A DNA stretch of 56,745 nucleotides, taken from the NCBI RefSeq assembly GCF_000290615.1, contig NZ_ALAS01000152.1:1-56745 (forward strand), written 5' to 3'. How positions within the stretch are numbered: position 1 is the stretch's first letter; every line of letters starts with the position of its first letter. The DNA is from Heyndrickxia coagulans DSM 1 = ATCC 7050 (GTDB taxonomy: Bacteria > Bacillota > Bacilli > Bacillales > Bacillaceae_C). Made by a program: the position numbers and the translations under genes. Of this stretch, positions 43,460 to 53,300 are shown in pieces. A model generated the notes under the pieces. That model was not told the DNA's origin, searched no databases, and saw only the letters and a program-made list of their open reading frames with translations.

Positions 43460-43501
43460 TGCAGCGAACAAAGCCTTTTGTATAAAGCAAATAAGGTAAC
43501 A

Positions 43502-43534
43502 AAAAAAGACCGGCCAGGCATGCCGGTCTTTTTT
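43502..43534. terminator. terminator of fruA
   Basis: AAAAAAGACCGGC / GCCGGTCTTTTTT around a 7-base loop. Confidence 0.95.
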
Positions 43535-43755
43535 CATTCTCTAATATTTTTTAACGTGCGGCGATGGTGGCCTGTTCGGCAGATAAAAGATTGAAGCAAC
43601 GGCCGGTCCGCGTTAACATAAAATTATCAAGATATTGCCATCACCGCCAAAAATTTCGTTACAGCTCGTTTTTTTACACGCTTTTCACGGATATTTGGGT
43701 ATAGTTGTATTAGTGGATTTAATAAACATAAGAGGATAAGGGGAAAAATATCCAT

Positions 43756-45795
43756 ATGAACATGTTTCTGATTTTATTGATCTTACTTTTGCTTGTTGGC
43801 ATCTCCGATATTTTAAATCATTTTATCCCATTTATTCCGGTGCCGCTTATTCAAATTGCCCTCGGTCTTGCGTTTGCAGCCGTGCCGGTCGGGGCGCATG
43901 TCCCGCTTGAACCGGAATTGTTTTTCGTGTTATTTATCGCACCACTGTTGTTTCATGATGGAAGAAACGTATCCCGCGAAGCCATGTGGAGGCTGCGGAA
44001 TCCGATTTTGCTGCTTGCGCTCGGGCTTGTTTTTGTCACGGTGTTTGCGGTCGGGTATATTACCCATCTGATGATTCCCTCACTCCCGTTTGCGGCAGCA
44101 TTTGCCCTGGCCGCCATTTTATCCCCGACCGATGTTGTAGCAGTCAGCGCCATTTCCGAGCGGGTAAAAATTTCACGCGTGATCATGCACCTGCTGCAAG
44201 GAGAAGGGCTATTAAATGATGCATCCAGCCTTGTTGCATTTAAATTTGCGATTGCGGCAGCGGTCACTGGGTCGTTTTCGCTTGCTGAAGCCGGCGCCAG
44301 TTTTTTGCTCATCTCGATCGGCGGCTTTTTAGGCGGCGCATTGCTGGCATTTTTCATTATCCGTTTCAGGGTGCTGATTCGCCGCCTCGGGATGGAAGAT
44401 GTCACGATCCATATGCTCATCCAAATTTTAACTCCGTTTTTCATTTACCTTGTTGCGGAACATTTTCATTTATCTGGCATTTTGGCGGTTGTCGCCGGCG
44501 GAATGGTCCATGCCGTTGAGCGTGAACGGGAACAGTCCCCAAATCTTTCCTACCAGATCGTTTCGCGCAGTACTTGGACAGTTTTATCCTATATTTTAAA
44601 CGGCCTTGTCTTTGTCCTTTTAGGCCAGCAAATGCCGGCAGTACTCGGCGAAATTTGGACAAGCCCGGATTTTAATAACGGCACGGTGATTTTGTATATC
44701 GTTGTGGTCACGGCCGCCCTTTTGCTGCTCCGGTTTCTCTGGGTGTACGCCGTGTGGTGGGTCGGATGGAAGTCAAAAAAACAGCGCCTTGCAAAGCCTT
44801 CCCTAAAGCATACGGCGATTACAACGATATCCGGCGTCCGGGGGGCGGTTACGCTGGCCGGCGCATTCTCTATTCCGTACACCATTGCAAGCGGAGCTCC
44901 TTTTCCGTATCGTTCTTTGCTGATTTTTATTGCGGCCGGTGTCATCCTGCTGACGCTTGTGATCGCAAGTGTGTTCCTGCCTCTTTTGGCGAAGCGGGAA
45001 GGAAATGAGGCAGATCGTTCAGAGCGTAAAGCGGAAAAAAATGCTTCAATCTTTATCAAGGAAGCGGCAGTCCAGTCTGTGCGTGAGGAAGTGAATGACG
45101 AGAACCGGGAAGCGGCAGCGGCTGTGATTGACAACTATCAAAATATGCTACATCAATTAAAAGCGGAAAAAAGTGAAATAGATTCACTTGAATTCAAACG
45201 GATTGAAACGGAGACAAGGATGAAGGCGCTGGAGGCGGAAACGGATTATATTAATGCTTTGATGAAATCAAAACGCATTGACCAGGAGATGGCTTTTTTG
45301 TTCCTTGAATATATTCACCGGATGGAAATTGCCGTTACCGATAAAATGAAGTTCAGGTTTTTGAATTTATGGACCCTTTTCCGGAAAGGCGCCACCCGGT
45401 TCCTTTTCCTCTTTTACCCGAATAAGGAAAGACGCCGCAAACAGCGGATTAACCGTTATGCGAAAATCAGGCAAATTAAAATTGAAATGGCGGAAGCGGC
45501 GATCCGGGCCATTAAATCGGGAATGACAGAGGAAAACAGGGAAATTTCGTTTCTTGTCATCAGTGAATACCGGAAGTTTATCCGGATTTTGAACAAGCCG
45601 AAAAATATGGAGGCATCCCTGAAGTATACCCAGATGGAAAGGGATCTGCAGGAAAAGGCTTTTCAGGCCGAGCGAAACGCTGTGCAGGCGCTGTTTGAAC
45701 GGGGGGGAATTTCAAGGGAGACTGCCCGCAAACTCCGCAGGCAAATCAATATCCGGGAAGTGTATTGGATGGAAGAACATCAACTCCATGCATGA
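43756..45795 (+). CDS. nhaK: Na+/H+ (K+/H+) antiporter, CPA1 type, NhaK-like
   Basis: A 679-residue CPA1 antiporter. About 12 spans cover residues 1-415. 'LFIAPLLFHDGRNVSREAMWRLRNPIL' and 'ALAAILSPTDVVAVSAISE' are the NhaP/NhaK-type ion-binding segments, and 'GEGLLNDASSLVAFKFA' carries the essential ND pair. A ~260-residue cytoplasmic tail rich in charged helices (NDENREAAAAVIDNYQ repeats twice in related form) follows, as in B. subtilis NhaK (YvgP). It expels Na+ or K+ in exchange for protons. It is alone, with no ribosome site better than GGGGAAAA before the ATG. Confidence 0.88.
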   Translation: MNMFLILLILLLLVGISDILNHFIPFIPVPLIQIALGLAFAAVPVGAHVPLEPELFFVLFIAPLLFHDGRNVSREAMWRLRNPILLLALGLVFVTVFAVGYITHLMIPSLPFAAAFALAAILSPTDVVAVSAISERVKISRVIMHLLQGEGLLNDASSLVAFKFAIAAAVTGSFSLAEAGASFLLISIGGFLGGALLAFFIIRFRVLIRRLGMEDVTIHMLIQILTPFFIYLVAEHFHLSGILAVVAGGMVHAVEREREQSPNLSYQIVSRSTWTVLSYILNGLVFVLLGQQMPAVLGEIWTSPDFNNGTVILYIVVVTAALLLLRFLWVYAVWWVGWKSKKQRLAKPSLKHTAITTISGVRGAVTLAGAFSIPYTIASGAPFPYRSLLIFIAAGVILLTLVIASVFLPLLAKREGNEADRSERKAEKNASIFIKEAAVQSVREEVNDENREAAAAVIDNYQNMLHQLKAEKSEIDSLEFKRIETETRMKALEAETDYINALMKSKRIDQEMAFLFLEYIHRMEIAVTDKMKFRFLNLWTLFRKGATRFLFLFYPNKERRRKQRINRYAKIRQIKIEMAEAAIRAIKSGMTEENREISFLVISEYRKFIRILNKPKNMEASLKYTQMERDLQEKAFQAERNAVQALFERGGISRETARKLRRQINIREVYWMEEHQLHA

Positions 45796-46018
45796 TATAA
45801 TAATCTTAGAAGGCCGTGCCGGAACGAATGCGGCATCCGCAAATTAATCAGGACAGGCTTTTGTGCCGCTTTTTCCGCACACGGGCTGATATAAAATGGC
45901 GTAATCTGGCCCCTTCTATTGTTAATCCGGCTTCATTTTGTGTAGTGAATATGATCCGGGATTGAAAGCCTCGTTGTATTTTCCGTATTCCAAAAAAAGA
46001 TGAATCGGGGTGCCTGCA

Positions 46019-46249
46019 ATGTATTTAACCATTCAGGAAACAGCGGAATATCTGTCTTTGCCGGAACCGGTGATTGAGAAACTGATCCTGCAAAGACGCA
46101 TACGCGCCGTGCATGATGGAGAGCAGTATTTGATTAACCGGGATCAGTTTGATATTTATTTGCAACAGCTCGAAAAATACAGGCAGCTTGTGGAAGAATG
46201 GCTGAATGAACCGCTTCCGGAAGATCCGGACATCAAAGACGAGGACTAA
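46019..46249 (+). CDS. small excisionase-family helix-turn-helix protein
   Basis: A 76-residue protein with a MerR/Xis-like winged helix ('YLTIQETAEYLSLPEPVIEKLILQRRIRAVHDGEQYLINRDQFDIYL') and an acidic tail. Free-standing domains of this sort bind DNA as small regulators or directionality factors. No integrase or phage gene is near. ATG 46019 follows CGGGG by about 8 bases; the GTG at 46010 is less likely. It lies 21 bases upstream of nanE and may be co-transcribed. Confidence 0.75.
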   Translation: MYLTIQETAEYLSLPEPVIEKLILQRRIRAVHDGEQYLINRDQFDIYLQQLEKYRQLVEEWLNEPLPEDPDIKDED

Positions 46250-46270
46250 ACGGATATTGGAGGATTTGGA

Positions 46271-46939
46271 ATGTTTGACAAGGTAAAAGGAAAGCTGATT
46301 GTGTCATGCCAGGCGCTGGAGGATGAACCTTTGCATAGCCCGTTCATCATGTCGAAAATGGCGCTCGCAGCAAAAGAAGGCGGAGCGGCCGGCACCCGGG
46401 CAAACAGCGCTGACGATATCCGGGCCATCAAAGCAGAAACAGGTCTGCCTGTCATTGGCATTGTCAAAAGGGATTACGAAGGTTCAGAAGTGTATATTAC
46501 CCCAACAAAAAAAGAAATTGACGAGCTGTTTGCCGTAAAACCGGATATGATCGCGCTTGACGCAACCGGCCGGAAACGCCCGGGCGGCGAAACGCTTTCC
46601 GGTTTAATCGGATATATCCATGAAGCCGGCCTACCGGTGATGGCCGACATTTCGACGTATGAAGAAGGATTACAGGCAGCAAGGCTCGGTGCGGATTGTG
46701 TCTCCACAACGCTTTCCGGCTACACCTCCTATTCTCCGAAACAGGAAGGGCCCGATTTTGCATTGCTCAAGAAGCTTGTGGAAGCCTTGGCGATTCCCGT
46801 TTTTGCAGAAGGGCATATCAATACGCCGGCTGAAGCGAAAAAAGCGCTCGAATTCGGGGCGTTTGCAGTTGTGGTGGGTTCAGCCATTACAAGGCCGCAG
46901 CTGATTACAAGAAAATTCGCAGAGGCGATGAGGGCATAG
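46271..46939 (+). CDS. nanE: N-acetylmannosamine-6-phosphate 2-epimerase
   Basis: A 222-residue TIM-barrel epimerase ('KLIVSCQALEDEPLHSPFIMSKMA', 'GAAGTRANSADDIRAIK', 'VIGIVKRDY', 'ALDATGRKRP', 'CVSTTLSGYT', 'VFAEGHINTP', 'VVVGSAITRP'). It converts ManNAc-6-P to GlcNAc-6-P in sialic acid use. TTGGAGGA lies before the ATG. No other sialic acid gene (nanA, nanK, transporter) is in the window, so it is an orphan here. It may serve cell-wall amino-sugar metabolism. Confidence 0.93.
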   Translation: MFDKVKGKLIVSCQALEDEPLHSPFIMSKMALAAKEGGAAGTRANSADDIRAIKAETGLPVIGIVKRDYEGSEVYITPTKKEIDELFAVKPDMIALDATGRKRPGGETLSGLIGYIHEAGLPVMADISTYEEGLQAARLGADCVSTTLSGYTSYSPKQEGPDFALLKKLVEALAIPVFAEGHINTPAEAKKALEFGAFAVVVGSAITRPQLITRKFAEAMRA

Positions 46940-47032
46940 AGCTTGATGAAAATGCCGGGTAAAGCCAGAAACGGCTTCTGGTTGCAAACCGATACAGGAA
47001 GGAATGGCTTCCATACGAAAGGTGACGTGAAA

Positions 47033-48064
47033 ATGGAAGATTCATCTATCTCAAAGCGGAAAGCGGAACATATCCGTGTTGTGCTTGAGGAGAATGTTGC
47101 CGGGAAAGATATAACAACCGGCTTTGAAAAATATCGTTTTGAACATCAGGCGCTGCCTGAACTGGATTTTGAAGAAATCTCGACGGAAACGGCTTTTCTC
47201 GGCAAACCGTTGAAAGCCCCGTTTTTGATCAGTTCCATGACCGGCGGCACTGCCCAGGCCCGCACCATTAACCGGAACCTGGCGCAGGCGGCAGAGAAAA
47301 GAGGCTGGGCCTTTGCGTTAGGGTCGACACGGGCTGCATTGGAAAGCCCGGAACAGGCGTATACTTTTCAGGTGCGGGATGTTGCGCCGCATATTCCGGT
47401 TTTGGCCAATCTTGGCGCCGTCCAGCTGAATTACGGCTACGGGATTGACGAGTGCCGCCGGATTGTGGAACTGACCGGGGCGGATGCCTTGATCCTGCAT
47501 TTTAACTCCTTGCAGGAAGTCTTCCAAAAGGGCGGCAATACGAATTTTAAAGATCTGCTTGTGAAAATTGAAGACATTTGCAGCCGCCTGGAAGTCCCGG
47601 TCGGCGCCAAAGAAGTCGGCTGGGGCATCAACGGCCGCCTCGCTGAAAAACTTTATTCCGTTGGCGTTTCTTTTGTTGATGTTGCCGGCTCAGGCGGGAC
47701 ATCGTGGAGCCAGGTGGAAAAATATTTAACGTCCGATCCGTTGAAAAAAGCGGCAGCAGAGGCATTTTCGGGCTGGGGAAACCCGACGGCAGAGTGCCTT
47801 ACCCAGGCCCGCAACCTTGGGCTGCAAGGCACTTTGGTCGCAAGCGGCGGCTTGAAAAACGGGGTGGATGCCGCCAAAGCCATCGCCCTCGGAGCCGACT
47901 TGGCGGGATTCGGAAGAAAACTGTTGCACGACGCAGTACATTCAGTGGATGCGCTGCTTTCTACTTATGAACAAACAGAGCTTGAGCTGAAGATTGCCAT
48001 GTTCGGAATCGGGGCAAAAGACTTGTCCGCTTTGAAACAAACACCGCTTTTGAAAAAAATGTAA
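47033..48064 (+). CDS. fni: type 2 isopentenyl-diphosphate delta-isomerase
   Basis: A 343-residue FMN-dependent IDI-2. 'SKRKAEHIRVVLEE' is the usual start; 'FLISSMTGGT', 'GSTRAALESPE', 'VLANLGAVQLNYGYG', 'ALILHFNSLQE', 'VGAKEVGWG', 'DVAGSGGTSW' and 'LVASGGLKNGVDAAKAIALGADLAGFGRKLL' are the flavin and substrate motifs. It interconverts IPP and DMAPP for isoprenoid synthesis. ATG 47033 follows GAAAGGTG. In-frame upstream codons (from 46943) lack family similarity. Confidence 0.93.
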   Translation: MEDSSISKRKAEHIRVVLEENVAGKDITTGFEKYRFEHQALPELDFEEISTETAFLGKPLKAPFLISSMTGGTAQARTINRNLAQAAEKRGWAFALGSTRAALESPEQAYTFQVRDVAPHIPVLANLGAVQLNYGYGIDECRRIVELTGADALILHFNSLQEVFQKGGNTNFKDLLVKIEDICSRLEVPVGAKEVGWGINGRLAEKLYSVGVSFVDVAGSGGTSWSQVEKYLTSDPLKKAAAEAFSGWGNPTAECLTQARNLGLQGTLVASGGLKNGVDAAKAIALGADLAGFGRKLLHDAVHSVDALLSTYEQTELELKIAMFGIGAKDLSALKQTPLLKKM

Positions 48065-48207
48065 ACCATCCTGTTTCGGATGGTTGTGCCGGTATATAAG
48101 CTTGGCGGAAACAAATAGACGGGCCGGAAAGATCTGGCAAGACAACCCCGCTGCTTAGAAATTTGCAGCCGGATGGCCCGGAAATTTCGGGCAGATGAAT
48201 GGGCTGG

Positions 48208-48502
48208 AAATATTTGTTTGGAATTTTAACGGATGTGAACGCCGTATATTTAGCCGTGGGAGACACGAGGAACTTGGGTTTTTGCCGGGGTAAAAAAGCC
48301 ATACAAATATTTTTTAGAAATTCTAACCGCCTTTGCTTTTAAGCCGGGGGACACGAATATAAAAGTTTCGGTCTGGAAATTTTGCTGTGGTGAATGACCA
48401 TGCAAATATTTGTTTAGAAATTCCAACCGGCTTTGGCAGATGTAAACGCCGGATATTTTAGCCGGTGGAGACACGAATATAAAAGTCCCGCCCCGGAATG
48501 TG
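48208..48502. repeat. three imperfect ~98-bp tandem repeats
   Basis: Copies begin at 48208, 48305 and 48404 (periods 97 and 99). Shared blocks are AAATATTTGTTTAGAAATTC, AACCG, the GATGTAAACGCCGGATATT-like core (copies 1 and 3) and AGCCGGNGGAGACACGAATAT followed by AAAAG. The gene-free stretch 48065-48553 is otherwise empty. No reading frame with a ribosome site crosses the repeats. Confidence 0.75.
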
Positions 48503-48514
48503 AACCGGCTGCAT

Positions 48515-48562
48515 AAAAAACCCCGGCTCCCGTTTTTGGGAGGCCGGGATTTTTTATTTTTT
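48515..48562. terminator. strong bidirectional terminator
   Basis: AAAAAACCCCGGCTCCC / GGGAGGCCGGGATTTTTT hairpin. Its right foot overlaps the stop codon region of the small minus-strand gene. Confidence 0.9.
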
Positions 48563-48676
48563 CGCGCCTGCAAAGTTAGACAGTTGGTCCATCAGTTTGC
48601 TGCGTGATCTTTTATTCCGTAATAAATAGGCAGCACCTAAAGCGACTGCTGTCATGGCCATTGATTTTTTCATCAT
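48554..48676 (-). CDS. 40-residue single-span protein
   Basis: The peptide begins MMKKSMAMTAVALGAAYLLR, followed by a basic segment and 'LSNFAGAKK'. One membrane span followed by a basic tail recalls the short YrzQ-type (DUF3918) proteins of Bacillus. AAAGGG stands about 9 bases before ATG 48676 (ATG 48685 is possible). A strong terminator follows. The function is unknown. Confidence 0.55.
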   Translation of the reverse strand: MMKKSMAMTAVALGAAYLLRNKRSRSKLMDQLSNFAGAKK

Positions 48677-48795
48677 CCACCACATCCCTTTCTTTTTTCG
48701 TATGTTTGTACTTTTCCCCTTGTATGCGGAATTAAACAGTTTAAAGCCAAAATGAAAAAGCAAACCCGGAAAAGGTTTGCTTTGAAATGGACCGG

Positions 48796-49290
48796 TTAAT
48801 GGGCAGGGCGCGGTTTATGGGCCCGGTTTTGGAAATAATTTTTTATTGCCGGGATGGCGATACGGTCAAGTCCCCAGTAGTAAGATGCGCTGCCTGTAAA
48901 CAACAGAATGATGGCGACGGTGTAAAGGACCGGGTTGGTGCTCGTTGTGCCGGCAAGCATAAAATTCAGGTTCATAAACGCGCCTGCAATTAATGCCGGG
49001 ATGGTTGCCAGCCCGACAATCAGGCCAAGGCCGACCAGCAATTCCCCATAAGGAATCAGCACATTAAAAACGTGGACATTCGGTACGGCAAAATGGGCGA
49101 GGAACGCTGCGTACCAGCCTTGAACTTCGGCATTTTCGCCAGCCGTTTTTGCCAGAGCCCCCTTTAAAAATCCGGAAGCGTCAAACCCTCCTGTCAATTT
49201 ATGGAAACCTGCTTCCAGCCATTGAATGCCGAGCCAAATGCGGATGATTGCCCAGATAATGCTGACTTTGGAATCATGATACCATTTCAT
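48796..49290 (-). CDS. DoxX-family membrane protein
   Basis: A 164-residue, four-span protein of the DoxX/DoxD type ('RIWLGIQWLEAGFHKLTGGF', 'FNVLIPYGELLVGLGLIVGL', 'AGAFMNLNFMLAGTTSTNPVLY', 'GLDRIAIPAIKNYF'). Members are linked to thiosulfate:quinone oxidoreduction, thiol stress or membrane redox control. GAGGAG lies 9 bases before ATG 49290. Two perfect Fnr-type boxes upstream suggest oxygen or redox control. Confidence 0.82.
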   Translation of the reverse strand: MKWYHDSKVSIIWAIIRIWLGIQWLEAGFHKLTGGFDASGFLKGALAKTAGENAEVQGWYAAFLAHFAVPNVHVFNVLIPYGELLVGLGLIVGLATIPALIAGAFMNLNFMLAGTTSTNPVLYTVAIILLFTGSASYYWGLDRIAIPAIKNYFQNRAHKPRPAH

Positions 49291-49327
49291 TTTGAACATC
49301 TCCTCAAGATAAATAATGATGATTTAA

Positions 49328-49343
49328 TGTGAATTCCTTCACA
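49328..49343. promoter_or_regulatory. Fnr-type box, promoter-proximal
   Basis: TGTGA-ATTCCT-TCACA matches TGTGA-N6-TCACA exactly. It lies about 38 bases upstream of the DoxX start codon. A minus-strand promoter candidate, TTGTAA-N17-TATTCT (-10 at 49363-49358), would place this box just downstream of the transcription start, a repressing or road-block position. Confidence 0.7.
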
Positions 49344-49412
49344 TATCTTACATTTTTAGAATACAGCGTTGGCAACGGAATTACAATGGATTCCGGCTAG
49401 TTGACAAGAATT

Positions 49413-49428
49413 TGTGATATATTTCACA
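49413..49428. promoter_or_regulatory. Fnr-type box, distal
   Basis: TGTGA-TATATT-TCACA is a second exact match, 85 bases from the first (about eight helical turns). Relative to the candidate start near 49351 it is centred about 70 bases upstream, suited to class I activation. Confidence 0.7.
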
Positions 49429-49445
49429 TTTGTGAACAAAACATT

Positions 49446-49478
49446 AAAAAAGCGGCAAGCCAGGCTCACCGCTTTTTT
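49446..49478. terminator. bidirectional terminator
   Basis: AAAAAAGCGG / CCGCTTTTTTT with a 13-base loop, between the nitroreductase stop and the DoxX promoter region. Confidence 0.75.
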
Positions 49479-49571
49479 TCGATGTTCCATTTCCATTTGA
49501 AAACAGCTTTCCCACGGCCGTTGCCGGATTCGTTGTTGCTTTGGTCAAGCTCCGGATCCCTTCTGCCGACT

Positions 49572-50159
49572 TTATTTTACCGGATTTCCGAAACTTCCCT
49601 CGAAAACCGATTCTTTCACAGGCCTGCGTGCAGAAGGCGTCTCTCTTTCCTGCAGGGAAGGAGGCAGTGCCTCTTTTTCACCGCGGTACCCGATGGCAAT
49701 AAGGGCGTCAATTGCATAATCGGCCGGGATGTTCAATACTTCACGTGCTTTTTCAAAATCAAAGCCCGTCATCGGATGCGTGGCGAGCCCTTTTCTGACG
49801 GCTTCAAGGGAAAGATATCCCCATGCTGCGCCCGCATCAAAAGCATGTGAACCGATCGGGCCGGTTTCACTTTCCGTTTTCGAGAGAATGAGCGCAAATG
49901 CTGGGACGTTCTTGCACCACATCCTGTTGTACTCTCCGAGAAACGACAGAATCTTTTCCCTGTCTTCCTTTGTACGTGCAAGAATAAAGCGCCAAGGCTG
50001 GTGGTTATAAGCGGACGGCGCCCAGCGCGCTGCTTCAAACAAGCTCAAAAGCACCTCTTCCGGTACTTCTTTTTCCAAAAAAGAACGCGGTGACCATCTT
50101 TCCAAATAGACCGGATCGATATCATAGTGCGCTTCACGCGGCGATGTTGTCTTTACCAT
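49572..50159 (-). CDS. nitroreductase-family protein
   Basis: A 195-residue FMN-binding nitroreductase ('YLERWSPRSFLEKEVPEEVLLSLFEAARWAPSAYNHQPWRFILAR' start; 'HAFDAGAAWGYLSLEAVRKGLATHPM'). Such enzymes reduce nitro or other activated compounds with NAD(P)H. AAGGAGG before ATG 50159 fixes the start. It is monocistronic and not closely related to the NfrA-like protein near 10 kb. Confidence 0.87.
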   Translation of the reverse strand: MVKTTSPREAHYDIDPVYLERWSPRSFLEKEVPEEVLLSLFEAARWAPSAYNHQPWRFILARTKEDREKILSFLGEYNRMWCKNVPAFALILSKTESETGPIGSHAFDAGAAWGYLSLEAVRKGLATHPMTGFDFEKAREVLNIPADYAIDALIAIGYRGEKEALPPSLQERETPSARRPVKESVFEGSFGNPVK

Positions 50160-50308
50160 GGGGATTCCTCCTTATTGATGTCATATCTTTTTTATATTAA
50201 AATAATCCAACGCAATCTACAAACGATTCAACTTGGGCAAAAAATGTATTTATGTGCCTGTTATTGTATAATAGTACCCAGGAGAAAATACGAACAGGAT
50301 GATCTGAA

Positions 50309-53300
50309 TTGGTTGAGCTTTTGCTTTTTGAAGAAGATGTTGAAGATATGTATTCCCCCGCTATTTTCCGCAGAGGAATGAGGTATTACCTTGAAGGACG
50401 GGTAAAAAAATTGATACCTGATTCTACTATGGAATTTACCTGGACGGCAATCGTAAAAGGATCCAAAACCTATTACGTCACCGTTCGGTATGACGAAGAA
50501 TTCGGGGGATTTGCAAACGAATGCACGTGCCCGGCATTTGCACAATACGGCGAGTGCAAGCATGAAGTGGCGGCCATGCTTGCGATTGCAAATAGGGAGG
50601 AAGAGGTGGCGGAACCGGATATTGGCGATGTTCCGGAGACGCACCAGAATATGAAAACTTTACAATTAATGAATATTTTTTCCGGCCTTCAGCAAAGCAT
50701 GATGGAAACCAAACACCATGCCGCGAGAAAGCCGCTCCGTCTTGAATATTTTTTAAAAGCTACGAACATTTCCGGCTTTGGCTCTGACCACTTTTTAACC
50801 ATTGAATTTAAAATCGGGCCCGGCCGGACATATGTGGTGCGCAACATAAAAGAATTCCTTGGCCATGTCAGCCACGGGAACCCGCATGAATTTACGAAAA
50901 ACTTCACTTATGATCCGGATGAATATGAGTTTGAAAAAGAAGATCATGAAATTGTGGAGATGCTGCTTTTTATGCTTTCCACCCAGCAACTGTACGAGGC
51001 TTCTATCGATAATTGGTACAGATATACATTTGAGCGGGAACTGGTTATTCCTCCGTTTATCGCAAGGCCGCTCATAGAAAAGCTGGCAAACCGCAAGTGC
51101 AAATTTGAATATGGGCGTTATGCCTCAGACTCGATTACGGTGCAACCGGGAGAAGAACTGCCGCTTTCTTTCCGGCTTGACGGCAACAGACAGGGCGGCC
51201 CGGGCTTTTCACTGCAGCTGAAGAGCTTAAGGGACCTGCTTTTGTTTGAACAATACGGGCTTGCATTTTACAAAGGGGTTTTTTATGAAACGCCCGATGA
51301 GCAACTTGTTCTCTTAAAGGCGCTCGAAGATTTTTACAAAAACAGCGGCGATGAAGTAGAGATCCGGCAAGAGCAGATAAGCCCGTTCCTTTCCAATGTG
51401 CTGCCAGGCCTGAAGCGGATCGGAAAAGTAAAGCTTACAAATGAAATAAAAGGGAAAATCGTCCAGCCAAAACTGCAAACGAAAATTTTCATGGACAACG
51501 AAGACGAAAAAATTACGCTCCGGATTGAACATCATTACGGCTCCCGTGTCATTGATCCGTTTACGGACAAAGAGACCGCCGATGATGATAAAATTTTGCT
51601 GCGCGATGTGGAAAAAGAACAGAAAATCATGACGATGATTGAACAGTCCCCGCTCAAATATAACGGCAAACAGCTGTATTTGGAAGACGATGAAGAAGCG
51701 CTGTACGAATTTATTTTTACTATTCTACCGCAGCTTGAAGAAGAAGCGGAAGTGTATATTGCAGGCGGGATAAAATCGTATTTTCAGACAAGCCGCTACA
51801 CGCCGGTTACATCGGTGGATATGGATACGAGCGGAAATTTTCTGGAAGTCAATTTTGACATGGACGGCATTGATGAAGAAGAAATCCGCAATGTGCTCCG
51901 GTCCGTCATCGAGAAAAAACGGTATTACCGGCTGCCGGACGGGGCTTTTGTCTCCCTCGAAAGCGATGCATTCGAACATATCGGGCAGCTCCTTAATGAA
52001 CTGCATGTCTCGAAAAAAGAGCTTGAAGACAACCGCCTCAAAGTCCCGGTTTACCGCGGGCTCCAGGTGGAAGAGCTGATGAAAACGCGTGATAAATACG
52101 CCGTTAAATTTGGCAAAGCGTTCCGGAAGCTTGTCCAGCAGCTGAAAAATCCGGAAGATACGGATTTTGAACTGCCAAAAGGGCTTCAGGCGAAGATGCG
52201 TGATTATCAGGTGACCGGGTTCCAATGGTTCAAGTCGCTTGCTTATTACCGTCTTGGCGGGATTCTGGCTGATGACATGGGGCTCGGGAAAACATTGCAG
52301 AGCATCTCTTACATGCTGTCGGAAAAAGAAGCGAATCCGAATATCAATCCGTTCTTGGTTGTAGCGCCGGCATCCTTGATCTACAACTGGAAAAGCGAGA
52401 TTGAAAAATTTGCACCGGGGCTGTCGTCAGTGGTTATTGCCGGCACGCCTTCCGAGCGGAAAGCCTTTTTTGAAGCGGGCGAGCTGCCGGATGTGCTGAT
52501 CACCTCATACCCGACACTGCGCCAGGATATCGGGGAGTATGAAAAAATGGAATTCAACACCCTCATTTTGGATGAGGCCCAGGCGATTAAAAACTATGCG
52601 ACAAAAACAGCCGCCGCCGTCCGGAATGTGCAGGCGGGGAGAAGATTTGCGTTAAGCGGCACGCCGATTGAAAATTCCATTGATGAATTATGGTCGATTT
52701 TTCAGGCGGTTCTCCCGGGCTTTTTCCCGCCGCTATCCGAATTCCGGAAAATGGAGAAGGAAAAAATTTCGCGGATGGTGCGGCCGTTCATTTTGCGCCG
52801 CGTCAAAAAAGATGTGTTGAAAGAGCTGCCGGATAAAATCGAAACGAATCAATTGTCCGAGCTGACGAAACCGCAAAAAGAACTTTATTTGGCGTATTTG
52901 GACAGAATCCGGCATGAAACCGCCCAAACATTGGCTGAAGGGGATTTTAACCGGAACCGGATTAAGATTCTCGCGGGTCTTACCCGTCTGCGGCAATTGT
53001 GCTGCCATCCGGCCCTGTTTGTGGAGAATTACCGGGGCGAGTCCGGAAAACTCGAGCAGCTCGTTGAATTGGCCCATACGGCAATCGAAAACGGAAAACG
53101 GATGCTCATTTTCTCGCAGTTTTCCAGCATGCTCCAGCTGATCCGGTCGCGTTTTTCCGGCGAGGGCATCGATTCCTTTTATCTCGACGGCCAGACGCCA
53201 TCACGCGAGCGGGTCGAAATGGCAGACCGGTTTAATAGCGGCGAGAAAAATGTCTTTCTGATTTCGCTCAAGGCAGGCGGCACCGGCTTAAACCTGACCG

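Noticed and set aside
46019-46249. Prophage or integrative element marked by an excisionase-like gene
   Set aside because: No integrase, attachment duplication or phage gene surrounds it, and its neighbours nanE and fni are ordinary metabolic genes.
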